Source: Fistularia commersonii (taxonomy: Eukaryota > Chordata > Actinopteri > Syngnathiformes > Fistulariidae). Taken from it: a DNA stretch of 64,000 nt. The notes under the pieces were generated by a model, which was given only the letters and a program-made list of their open reading frames with translations, searched no databases and was not told where the DNA came from. Shown here in pieces: positions 36,217-47,622 of this stretch; position 1 is the first letter of the stretch; each line of letters starts with the position of its first letter. Position numbers and translations under genes: made by a program. The stretch is from positions 434,001 to 498,000 of the forward strand of contig JBBMNZ010000064.1 of assembly GCA_037954325.1 (NCBI GenBank), in the 5' to 3' direction.

Positions 36217-39200
36217 TTATCGGGTTGAAGCGTTTTTGATTGAGAGTGGAAATAACTGATGGATTTCGTAAAGCTGGTTTCTGCTGTTGAAATATGTTAT
36301 TTAGGACATGATTCTGCAAAACACATGTCAAATTCAGTGTAATCCAGCGATAAGATCAAAAGATATAGCCATTCGTGAAAAAAGTGCTTATCTCACCGAG
36401 TTGAAGCGTTTTTGATTCGGAGTGGAAATAACTAATGAATTTCATCAAGCTGGTTTCTGCTGTTGAAATATGTTTTTTAGGACAAGATTCTGCACAATAT
36501 ATGTCAAATTCAGTTAAATCCATCACAGGTTCAAAAAATATAGCCATTCGTTCAAAAATTGCTTATCTCACCAAGTTGAAGAGTTTTTGATTAGTATTGG
36601 AAGTAACTAATGAATTTCATCAAGCTGGTTTCTGCTGTTGAAATTTGTTGTTTAGGACATGATTCTGGACAATATATGTCAAAGTCAGTGTAATCCCTTC
36701 ACAGGTTCAAAAGATATAGCCGTTCGTTCAAAAAGTACTTATCTCACCGGGTTGAAGCGTTTTTGATTAGGAGTGGAAATAACTTTTGAATTTCATCTAG
36801 CTGGTTTCTGCTGTTGAAATATGTTGTTTAGGATATGATTCTGCACAATATATGTCAAAGTCAGTGTGATCCCATTACAGGTTCAAAAGATATAGCCATT
36901 CGTTCAAAAAGGACTTATATCACCGAGTTGAGGCGTTTGTGATTAGGAGTGGAAATAACTAATGAATTTCATCAAGCTGGTTTCTGCTGTTGAAATATGT
37001 TGTTTAGGACATGATTCTGCACAATATATGTCAAATTCAGTGTAATCCCTTCATAAGTTCAAAAGAAATCGCCAGTCATTCCAAAAGAACTTATGTCACC
37101 GAGTTGAGGCGTTTTTGATTCTGAGTGGAAATAACCAATGAATTTCATCAAACTGGTTTATGCTGTTGAAATATGTTGTTTAGGATATGATTTTGAACAA
37201 TATATGTCAAATTTAGTGTAATCACATCACAGGTTCAAAAGATATAGCCATTCGTTCAAAAAGTGCTTATCTCACCGAGTTGAAGCGTTTTTGATTAGGA
37301 GTGGAAATAACTTTTGAATTTCATCAAGCTGGTTTCTGCTGTTGAAATATGTTGTTTAGAACATGATTCTGCACAATATATGTCCAATTCAGTGTAATCC
37401 CTTCATAGGTTCAAAAGAAATCGCCAGTCATTCCAAAAGAACTTATGTCACCGAGTTGAGGCGTTTTTGATTCTGAGTGGAAAAAACCAATGAATTTCAT
37501 CAAGCTGGTTTCTGCTGTTGAAATATGTTGTTTAGGATATGATTTTGAACAATATATGTCAAATTTAGTGTAATCACATCACAGGTTCAAAAGATATAGC
37601 CATTCGTTCAAAAACTGCTTATCTTATCGGGTTGAAGCGTTTTTGATTAGGAGTGGAAATAACTGATGGATTTCGTTAAGCTGGTTTCTGCTGTTGAAAT
37701 ATGTTGTTAAGGACTTGATTCTGCAAAACACATGTCAAATTAAGTGTAATCCAGCGATAAGATCAAAAGATATAGCCATTCGTGAAAAAAGTGCTTATCT
37801 CACCGAGTTGAGACGTTTCTGATTAGGAGTGGAAATAACTAATGAATTTCATCAAGCTGGTTCCCGCTGTTGAAATATGCTGTTTAGAACAAGATTCTGC
37901 ACAAAATATGTCAAATTCAGTATAATCCAGTGACAAGTTCAAAAGATATAGCCATTCGATCAAAAAGTGCTTATCTCACCGAGTTGAAGCATTTTTGATT
38001 CGGAGTGGAAATAACTAATGAATTTCATCAAGCTGGTTTCTGCTGTTGAAATATGTTGTTTAGGACAAGATTCTGCACAATATATGTCAACTTCAGTGAA
38101 ATCTCATCACAGGTTCAAAAAATATAGCCATTCGTGAAAAAAGTGCTTATCTCACCAAGTTGAAGAGTTTTTGATTAGTATTGGAAATAACTTTTGAATT
38201 TCATCACGCTGGTTTCTGCTCTTGAAATTTGTTGTTCAGGACATGATTCTGGGCAATATATTTCAAATTCAGTGTAATCCCTTCACAAGTTCAAAAGATA
38301 TCGCCATTCGTTCAAAAAGTACTTATCTCACCGAGTTGAAGCGTTTTTGATTAGGAGTGGAAATAACTTTTGAATTTCATCAAGCTGGTTTCTGCTGTTG
38401 AAATATGTTCTTTAGGGCATGATTCTGCACACTATATGTCAAATTCAGTGAAATCCCATCACAGGTTCAAAAGATATAGCCATTCGTTCAAAAATTGCTT
38501 ATCTCACCAAGTTGAAGAGTTTTTGATTAGGAGTGGAAATAACTATTGAATTTCATCAAGCTGGTTTCTGCTGTTGAAATATGTTGTTTAGGACATGATT
38601 CTGCACAATATACGTCAAATTCTTGTGAGCCCATTACAGGTTGAAAGGATATAGCCATCCGTTCAAATGTGCTTATGAGACCGAGTTGAAGCGTTTTTGA
38701 TTAGGAGTGGAAATAACTAATGGATATTATCAAGCTGGTTTCTGCTGTTGAAATATGTTGTTTATGACATAATTCTGCACAATATATGTCAAATTAATTG
38801 TAATCCCTTCACAAGTTCAAAAGATATAGCCATTCGTTCAAAAAGTACTTATCTCACCGAGTTGAAGCGTTTTTGATTAGGAGTGGAAATAACTTTTGAA
38901 TTTCATCACGCTGGTTTCTGCTGTTGAAATATGTTGTTTAGGACATGATTCTGCACAATATATGTCAAATTCAGTGTAATCCCTACATAGGTTCAAAAGA
39001 TATCGCCAGTCATTCAAAAAGTACTTATCTCACCGAATTGATGCGTTTTTGGATTCGGAGTGGAAATAATCAATGAATTTCATCAAGCTGGTTTCTGCTG
39101 TTGAAATATGTTTTTTAGGATATGATTCTGCACAATATATGTCAAATTTAGTGTAATCACATTACAGGTTCAAAAGACATAGCCATTCGTTCAAAAACTG

Positions 39201-40320
39201 CTTATCTTATCGGGTTGAAGCGTTTTTGATTGAGAGTGGAAATAACTAATTGATTTAATCAAGCTGGTTTCTGCGGTTGAAATATGTTGTTTAGGACATG
39301 ATTCTGCAGAACACATGTCAAATTCAGTGTAATCCAGCGACAAGATCAAAAGATATAGCCATTCGTGCAAAAAGTGCTTATCTCACCGAGTTGAAGCAAT
39401 TTTGATTAGGAGTGGCAATAACTAATGAATTTCATCAAGTAGATTTCTACTGTTGAAATATGTTGTTTAGGACAGGATTCTGCACAATATATGTCAAATT
39501 CAGTGTAATCCCTTCACAAGTTCAAAAGATATAGCCATTCTATCAAAAAGTGCTTATCTCACCGAGTTGAAGCATTTTTGATTAGGAGTGGAAATAACTA
39601 ATGAATTTCATCAAGCTGGTTTCTGCTGCTGAAATATGTTGTTTAGGATATGATTCTGCACAATATATGTCAAATTCAGTGTAATCCCTTCACAAGTTCA
39701 AAAGATATAGCCATTCGTTCAAAAAGTGCTTATCTCACTGAGTTGAGGCGTTTTTGATTAGGAGTGGAAATAACTTTTGAATTTCATCAAGCTGGTTTCT
39801 ACTGTTGAAATATGTTGTTTAGAACATGATTCTGCACAATTTATGTCCAATTCAGTGTAATCCCTTCATAGGTTAAAAAGAAATCGCCAGTCGTTCCAAA
39901 AGAACTTATCTCACCGAGTTGAAGCATTTTTCATTCGGAGTGGAAATAACTAATGAATTTCATCAAGCTGGTTTCTGCTCTTGAAATTTGTTGTTTAGGA
40001 CATGATTCTGCACAATATATGTCAAATTCAGTGTAATCCCATCACAGGTTCAAAAAATATAGCCATTCGTTCAAAAATTGCTTATCTCACCAAGTTGAAG
40101 AGTTTTTGATTAGGAGTGGAAATAACTTTTGAATTTCATCAAGCTGGTTTCTGCTGTTGAAATATGTTGTTTAGAACATGTTTTTGCACAATATATGTCA
40201 AATTCAGTGTAATCCCTTCATAGGTTCAAAAGATATCGCCAGTCGTTCCAAAAGAACTTATCTCACCGAGTTGAAGAGTTTTTGATTAGGAGTGGAAATA
40301 ACTAATGAATTTCTACAAGC
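36100..40320 (+). repeat. ~24-monomer block, copy A
   Basis: This pairs with about 40,321-44,540 at an offset of 4,222 bp (24 monomers minus 2 bp). The GATGGATTTCGTAAAGC monomer pair, the CATCTAGCTGG monomer (36,793 and 41,015) and the rare CTGGGCAATATATTTC (38,249 and 42,471) all keep this offset. From about 38,760 the offset becomes 4,047 because one monomer (TTTATGACATAATTC) is missing from the other copy. A monomer regained later restores 4,222 to 4,223. A private 1-bp deletion here (GTTCAAATGTGC near 38,660) explains the odd base. Confidence 0.85.
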
Positions 40321-43300
40321 TGGTTTCTGCTGTTGAAATATGTTGTTTAGGACATGATTCTGCACAATATATGTCAAATTCAGTGTAATCCCTTCACAAG
40401 TTCAAAAGACATAGCCATTCGTTCAAAAACTGCTTATCTTATCGGGTTGAAGCGTTTTTGATTGAGAGTGGAAATAACTGATGGATTTCGTAAAGCTGGT
40501 TTCTGCTGTTGAAATATGTTATTTAGGACATGATTCTGCAAAACACATGTCAAATTCAGTGTAATCCAGCGATAAGATCAAAAGATATAGCCATTCGTGA
40601 AAAAAGTGCTTATCTCACCGAGTTGAAGCGTTTTTGATTCGGAGTGGAAATAACTAATGAATTTCATCAAGCTGGTTTCTGCTGTTGAAATATGTTTTTT
40701 AGGACAAGATTCTGCACAATATATATCAAATTCAGTTGAATCCATCACAGGTTCAAAAAATATAGCCATTCGTTCAAAAATTGCTTATCTCACCAAGTTG
40801 AAGAGTTTTTGATTAGTATTGGAAGTAACTAATGAATTTCATCAAGCTGGTTTCTGCTGTTGAAATTTGTTGTTTAGGACATGATTCTGGACAATATATG
40901 TCAAAGTCAGTGTAATCCCTTCACAGGTTCAAAAGATATAGCCATTCGTTCAAAAAGTACTTATCTCACCGGGTTGAAGCGTTTTTGATTAGGAGTGGAA
41001 ATAACTTTTGAATTTCATCTAGCTGGTTTCTGCTGTTGAAATATGTTGTTTAGGATATGATTCTGCACAATATATGTCAAAGTCAGTGTGATCCCATTAC
41101 AGGTTCAAAGGATATAGCCATTCGTTCAAAAAGGACTTATATCACCGAGTTGAGGCGTTTGTGATTAGGAGTGGAAATAACTAATGAATTTCATCAAGCT
41201 GGTTTCTGCTGTTGAAATATGTTGTTTAGGACATGATTCTGCACAATATATGTCAAATTCAGTGTAATCCCTTCATAAGTTCAAAAGAAATCGCCAGTCA
41301 TTCCAAAAGAACTTATGTCACCGAGTTGAGGCGTTTTTGATTCTGAGTGGAAATAACCAATGAATTTCATCAAACTGGTTTATGCTGTTGAAATATGTTG
41401 TTTAGGATATGATTTTGAACAATATATGTCAAATTTAGTGTAATCACATCACAGGTTCAAAAGATATAGCCATTCGTTCAAAAAGTGCTTATCTCACCGA
41501 GTTGAAGCGTTTTTGATTAAGAGTGGAAATAACTTTTGAATTTCATCAAGCTGGTTTCTGCTGTTGAAATATGTTGTTTAGAACATGATTCTGCACAATA
41601 TATGTCCAATTCAGTGTAATCCCTTCATAGGTTCAAAAGAAATCGCCAGTCATTCCAAAAGAACTTATGTCACCGAGTTGAGGCGTTTTTGATTCTGAGT
41701 GGAAAAAACCAATGAATTTCATCAAGCTGGTTTCTGCTGTTGAAATATGTTGTTTAGGATATGATTTTGAACAATATATGTCAAATTTAGTGTAATCACA
41801 TCACAGGTTCAAAAGATATAGCCATTCGTTCAAAAACTGCTTATCTTATCGGGTTGAAGCGTTTTTGATTAGGAGTGGAAATAACTGATGGATTTCGTTA
41901 AGCTGGTTTCTGCTGTTGAAATATGTTGTTAAGGACTTGATTCTGCAAAACACATGTCAAATTAAGTGTAATCCAGCGATAAGATCAAAAGATATAGCCA
42001 TTCGTGAAAAAAGTGCTTATCTCACCGAGTTGAGACGTTTCTGATTAGGAGTGGAAATAACTAATGAATTTCATCAAGCTGGTTCCCGCTGTTGAAATAT
42101 GCTGTTTAGAACAAGATTCTGCACAAAATATGTCAAATTCAGTATAATCCAGTGACAAGTTCAAAAGATATAGCCATTCGATCAAAAAGTGCTTATCTCA
42201 CAGAGTTGAAGCATTTTTGATTCGGAGTGGAAATAACTAATGAATTTCATCAAGCTGGTTTCTGCTGTTGAAATATGTTGTTTAGGACAAGATTCTGCAC
42301 AATATATGTCAACTTCAGTGAAATCTCATCACAGGTTCAAAAAATATAGCCATTCGTGAAAAAAGTGCTTATCTCACCAAGTTGAAGAGTTTTTGATTAG
42401 TATTGGAAATAACTTTTGAATTTCATGACGCTGGTTTCTGCTCTTGAAATTTGTTGTTCAGGACATGATTCTGGGCAATATATTTCAAATTCAGTGTAAT
42501 CCCTTCACAAGTTCAAAAGATATCGCCATTCGTTCAAAAAGTACTTATCTCACCGAGTTGAAGCGTTTTTGATTAGGAGTGGAAATAACTTTTGAATTTC
42601 ATCAAGCTGGTTTCTGCTGTTGAAATATGTTCTTTAGGGCATGATTCTGCACACTATATGTCAAATTCAGTGAAATCCCATCACAGGTTCAAAAGATATA
42701 GCCATTCGTTCAAAAATTGCTTATCTCACCAAGTTGAAGAGTTTTTGATTAGGAGTGGAAATAACTATTGAATTTCATCAAGCTGGTTTCTGCTGTTGAA
42801 ATATGTTGTTTAGGACATGATTCTGCACAATATACGTCAAATTCTTGTGAGCCCATTACAGGTTGAAAGGATATAGCCATCCCTTCAAAACGTGCTTATG
42901 AGACCGAGTTGAAGCGTTTTTGATTAGGAGTGGAAATAACTAATGGATATTATCAAGCTGGTTTCTGCTGTTGAAATATGTTGTTTAGGACATGATTCTG
43001 CACAATATATGTCAAATTCAGTGTAATCCCTACATAGGTTCAAAAGATATCGCCAGTCATTCAAAAAGTACTTATCTCACCGAATTGATGCGTTTTTGGA
43101 TTCGGAGTGGAAATAATCAATGAATTTCATCAAGCTGGTTTCTGCTGTTGAAATATGTTTTTTAGGATATGATTCTGCACAATATATGTCAAATTTAGTG
43201 TAATCACATTACAGGTTCAAAAGACATAGCCATTCGTTCAAAAACTGCTTATCTTATCGGGTTGAAGCGTTTTTGATTGAGAGTGGAAATAACTAATTGA

Positions 43301-44540
43301 TTTAATCAAGCTGGTTTCTGCGGTTGAAATATGTTGTTTAGGACATGATTCTGCAGAACACATGTCAAATTCAGTGTAATCCAGCGACAAGATCAAAAGA
43401 TATAGCCATTCGTGCAAAAAGTGCTTATCTCACCGAGTTGAAGCAATTTTGATTAGGAGTGGCAATAACTAATGAATTTCATCAAGTAGATTTCTACTGT
43501 TGAAATATGTTGTTTAGGACAGGATTCTGCACAATATATGTCAAATTCAGTGTAATCCCTTCACAAGTTCAAAAGATATAGCCATTCTATCAAAAAGTGC
43601 TTATCTCACCGAGTTGAAGCATTTTTGATTAGGAGTGGAAATAACTAATGAATTTCATCAAGCTGGTTTCTGCTCCTGAAATATGTTGTTTAGGATATGA
43701 TTCTGCACAATATATGTCAAATTCAGTGTAATCCCTTCACAAGTTCAAAAGATATAGCCATTCGTTCAAAAAGTGCTTATCTCACCGAGTTGAGGCGTTT
43801 TTGATTAGGAGTGGAAATAACTTTTGAATTTCATCAAGCTGGTTTCTACTGTTGAAATATGTTGTTTAGAACATGATTCTGCACAATTTATGTCCAATTC
43901 AGTGTAATCCCTTCATAGGTTCAAAAGATATCGCCAGTCGTTCCAAAAGAACTTATCTCACCGAGTTGAGGCGTTTTTGATTCGGAGTGGAAATTACTAA
44001 TGAATTTCATCAAGCTGGTTTCTGCTGTTGAAATATGTTGTTTAGGACAAGATTCTGCACAAAATATGTCAAATTCAGTATAATCCAGTGACAAGTTCAA
44101 AAGATATAGCCATTCGATCAAAAAGTGCTTATCTCACTGAGTTGAAGCATTTTTCATTCGGAGTGGAAATAACTAATGAATTTCATCAAGCTGGTTTCTG
44201 CTGTTGAAAATGTTGTTTAGGACATGATTCTGCACAATATATGTCAAATTCAGTGTAATCCCATCACAGGTTCAAAAAATATAGCCATTCGTTCAAAAAT
44301 TGCTTATCTCACCAAGTTGAAGAGTTTTTGATTAGGAGTGGAAATAACTTTTGAATTTCATCAAGCTGGTTTCTGCTGTTGAAATATGTTGTTTAGAACA
44401 TGTTTTTGCACAATATATGTCAAATTCAGTGTAATCCCTTCATAGGTTCAAAAGATATCGCCAGTCGTTCCAAAAGAACTTATCTCACCGAGTTGAAGAG
44501 TTTTTGATTAGGAGTGGAAATAACTAATGAATTTCTACAA
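40321..44540 (+). repeat. ~24-monomer block, copy B
   Basis: Adjacent partner of copy A, so the two form a tandem pair of about 4.2 kb each. Shared rare markers include TATGTTATTTAGGACATG (near 36,290 and 40,515), GGGCAATATATTTC, CCCTACATAGG (near 38,983 and 43,029), AACTAATTGATTTAATC (near 39,243 and 43,290) and TTTTTCATTCGG (near 39,928 and 44,151). It lacks one monomer near 42,985 and has one extra near 43,930-44,110. Confidence 0.85.
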
Positions 44541-45539
44541 GCTGGTTTCTGCTGTTGAAATATGTTGTTTAGGACATGATTCTGCACACTATATGTCAAA
44601 TTCAGTGTAATGCCTTCACAAGTTCAAAAGATATAGCCATTTGTTCAAAAAGTACTTATCTCACCGAGTTGAAGGGTTTTTGATTAGGAGTGGAAATAAC
44701 TTTTGAATTTCATCAAGCTGGTTTCTGCTGTTGAAATATGTTGTTTAGAACATGTTTCTGCACAATATATGTCAAATTCAGTGTAATCCCTTCATAGGTT
44801 CAAAAGATATCGCCAGTCGTTCCAAAAGAACTTATTTCACCGAGTTGAGGCGTTTTTGATTCGGAGTGGAAATAACCAATGAATTTAATCAAGCTGGTTT
44901 CTGCTGTTGAAATATGTTTTTTAGGATATGATTCTGCACAATATATGTCAAATTTAGTGTAATCACATCACAGGTTCAAAAGATATAGCCATTCGTTCAA
45001 AAACTGCTTATCTTATCGGGTTGAAGGGTTTTTGATTAGGAGTGGAAATAACTGATGGATTTCGTCAAGCTGGTTTCTGCTGTTGAAATATGTTGTTTAG
45101 GACATGATTCTGCAAAACACATGTCAAATTCAGTGTAATCCAGCGATAAGATCAAAAGATATAGCCATTCATGAAAAAAGTGCTTATCTCACCGAGTTGA
45201 AGCGTTTTTGATTCGGAGTGGAAATAACTAATGAATTTCATCAAGCTGGTTTCTGCTGTTGAAATATGTTGTTTAGGACAATATTCTGCACAATATATGT
45301 CAAATTCAGTGAAATCCATCACAGGTTCAAAAACTATAGCCATTTGTTCAAAAATTGCTTATCTCACCAAGTTGAAGAGTTTTTGATTAGTATTGGAAAT
45401 AACTAATGAATTTCATCAAGCTAGTTTCTGCTGTTGAAATTTGTTGTTTAGGACATGATTCTGCACAATATATGTAAAATTTAGTGAAATCCCATTACAG
45501 GTTCAAAGGATATAGCCATTCGTCCAAAAAGTACTTATG

Positions 45540-45703
45540 TCACCAAGTTGAAGAGTTTTTGATTAGTATTGGAAATAACCAATGAATTACGTCAAGCTGG
45601 TTTCTGCTGTTGAAATATGTTGTTAGGTCAAGATTCTGCACAATATATGTCATATCCATCTAAAGTCCAAAAGATATAGCCATTCGTTCAAAAAGTGCTT
45701 AAC
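45540..45703 (+). repeat. Short 164-bp monomer, copy 3
   Basis: Landmarks at 45540 and 45704. It reads CATATCCATCTAAAGTCC, one base different from the copies at 9490 and 16869. That change is shared with copy 4 at 46582. Confidence 0.93.
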
Positions 45704-46581
45704 TCACCGATTTGAGACGTTTCTGATTAGGAGTGGAAATAACTAATGAATTTCATCAAGCTGGTTTCTGCTGTTGAAATATGATGTTTAGGACATGATT
45801 CTGCACAATATATGTCAAATTCATGTGAGCCCATTACAGGTTGAAAGGATATAGCCATTCGTTCAAAACGTGCATATGAGACTGAGTTGAAGAGTTTTTC
45901 ATTAGGAGTGTAAATAGCTAATGAATATAATCAAGCTGGTTTCTGCTGTTGAAATATGTTTTTTAGGATATGATTCTGCACAATATATGTCAAATTTAGT
46001 GTAATCACATCACAGGTTCAAAAGATATAGCCATTCGTTCAAAAACTGCTTATCTTATCGGGTTGAAGGGTTTTTGATTAGGAGTGGAAATAACTGATGG
46101 ATTTCGTCAAGCTGGTTTCTGCTGTTGAAATATGTTGTTTAGGACATGATTCTGCAAAACACACATCAAATTCAGTGTAATCCAGCGATAAGATCAAAAG
46201 ATAAAGCCATTCGTGAAAAAAGTGCTTATCTCACCGAGTTGAAGCGTTTTTGATTCGGAGTGGAAATAACTAATGAATTTCATCAAGCTGGTTTCTGCTG
46301 TTGAAATATGTTGTTTAGGACAATATTCTGCACAATATATGTCAAATTCAGTGAAATCCATCACATTTTCAAAAACTATAGCCATTTGTTCAAAAATTGC
46401 TTATCTCACGAAGTTGAAGAGTTTTTGATTAGTATTGGAAATAACTAATGAATTTCATCAAGCTGGTTTCTGCTGTTGAAATATGTTGTTAAGGACATGA
46501 TTCTGCAAAACACATGTCAAATTAAGTGTAATCCAGCGATAAGATCAAAAGATATAGCCATTCGTGAAAAAAGTGCTTATC

Positions 46582-46745
46582 TCACCGAGTTGAGACGTTT
46601 CTGATTAGGAGTGGAAATAACTAATGAATTTCATCAAGCTGGTTTCTGCTGTTGAAATATGTTGTTAGGTCAAGATTCTGTACAATATATGTCATATCCA
46701 TCTAAAGTCCAAAAGATATAGCCATTCGTTCAAAAACTGCTTAAC
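46582..46745 (+). repeat. Short 164-bp monomer, copy 4 (chimeric 5' part)
   Basis: Landmarks at 46582 and 46746. The deletion is the same, but the first part is of the GAGACGTTTCTGATTAGG type with AATTTCATCAAG, not the GATTAGTATTGG / AATTACGTCAAG form that begins the other five copies. This looks like a recombinant between two monomer subtypes, with the switch lying before GTTGTTAGGTCAAG. Confidence 0.88.
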
Positions 46746-46920
46746 TCACCGAGTTGAGACGTTTCTGATTAGGAGTGGAAATAACTAATGAATTTCATCA
46801 AGCTGGTTTCTGCTGTTGAAATATGTTGTTTAGGACATGATTCTGCACAAAATATGTCAAATTCGTGTTAGCCCATTACAGGTTGAAAGGATATAGCCAT
46901 TCGTTCAAAACGTGCTTATG

Positions 46921-47271
46921 AGACTGAGTTGAAGAGTTGTTCATTAGGAGTGCAAATAGCTAATGAATTTAATCAAGCTGGTTCCTGCTGTTGAAATATG
47001 TTGTTTAGGACATGATTCTGCACAAAATATGTCAAATTCAGTATAATCCAGCGACAAGTTCAAAAGACTTTGCCATTCGATCAAAAAGTGCTTATCTCAC
47101 CGAGTTTAAGCATTTTTGATTAGGAGTGGAAATAACTATTGAATTTCATCAAGCTGGTTTCTGCTGTTGAAATATGTTGTTTAGGACATGATTCTGCACA
47201 ATATACGTCAAATTCGTGTGAGCCCATTACAGGTTGAAAGGATATAGCCATTCGTTCAAAACGTGCTTATG
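46921..47271 (+). repeat. Dimer duplication, unit 1 (351 bp)
   Basis: Two monomers (176 + 175 bp) run from AGACTGAG at 46921 to the base before the next AGACTGAG at 47272. The unit contains AGTGCAAATAGC with TTCCTGCTG, and the rare pair GACTTTGCCATTCGATC / GAGTTTAAGCA. The following 351 bp repeat it. Confidence 0.9.
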
Positions 47272-47622
47272 AGACTGAGTTGAAGAGTTTTTCATTAGGA
47301 GTGCAAATAGCTAATGAATTTCATCAAGCTGGTTCCTGCTGTTGAAATATGTTGTTTAGGACATGATTCTGCACAAAATATGTCAAATTCAGTATAATCC
47401 AGCAACAAGTTCAAAAGACTTTTCCATTCGATCAAAAAGTGCTTATCTCACCGAGTTTAAGCATTTTTGATTAGGAGTGGAAATAACTATTGAATTTCAT
47501 CAAGCTGGTTTCTGCTGTTGAAATATGTTGTTTAGGACATGATTCTGCACAATATACGTCAAATTCTTGTGAGCCCTTTACAGGTTGAAAGGATATAGCC
47601 ATCCGTTCAAAACGTGCTTATG
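47272..47622 (+). repeat. Dimer duplication, unit 2 (351 bp)
   Basis: Second copy of the preceding 351 bp. It shares the rare GACTT..CCATTCGATC (here GACTTTTCC) and GAGTTTAAGCA markers. It differs by small changes such as GAGTTTTTCATTAGG for GAGTTGTTCATTAGG, and CATCCGTTC for CATTCGTTC at its end. Confidence 0.9.

Larger units (their letters stand above)
44541..46920 (+). repeat. Satellite segment with two short monomers
   Basis: Ordinary array with two 164-bp monomers about 1 kb apart. The CTTATCGGG / GATGGATTTCGTCAAG / CAGCGATAAGATC run occurs twice (about 44,990-45,360 and 46,030-46,400), so a block of about six monomers was duplicated locally. Otherwise nothing but satellite. Confidence 0.82.

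Noticed and set aside
19283..46385. Recurrent minus-strand 63- to 66-codon frames (for example 19283-19474, 22978-23169, 27026-27217, 36356-36547, 40578-40769, 45152-45343, 46194-46385; also 18051, 43921 and 54980)
   Set aside because: They stay open slightly longer where a CCATCACAGG monomer lacks one base, which changes the frame at the junction. They recur only because the monomer pair recurs in higher-order copies. There is no sign of selection for an intact frame and no domain I recognise.
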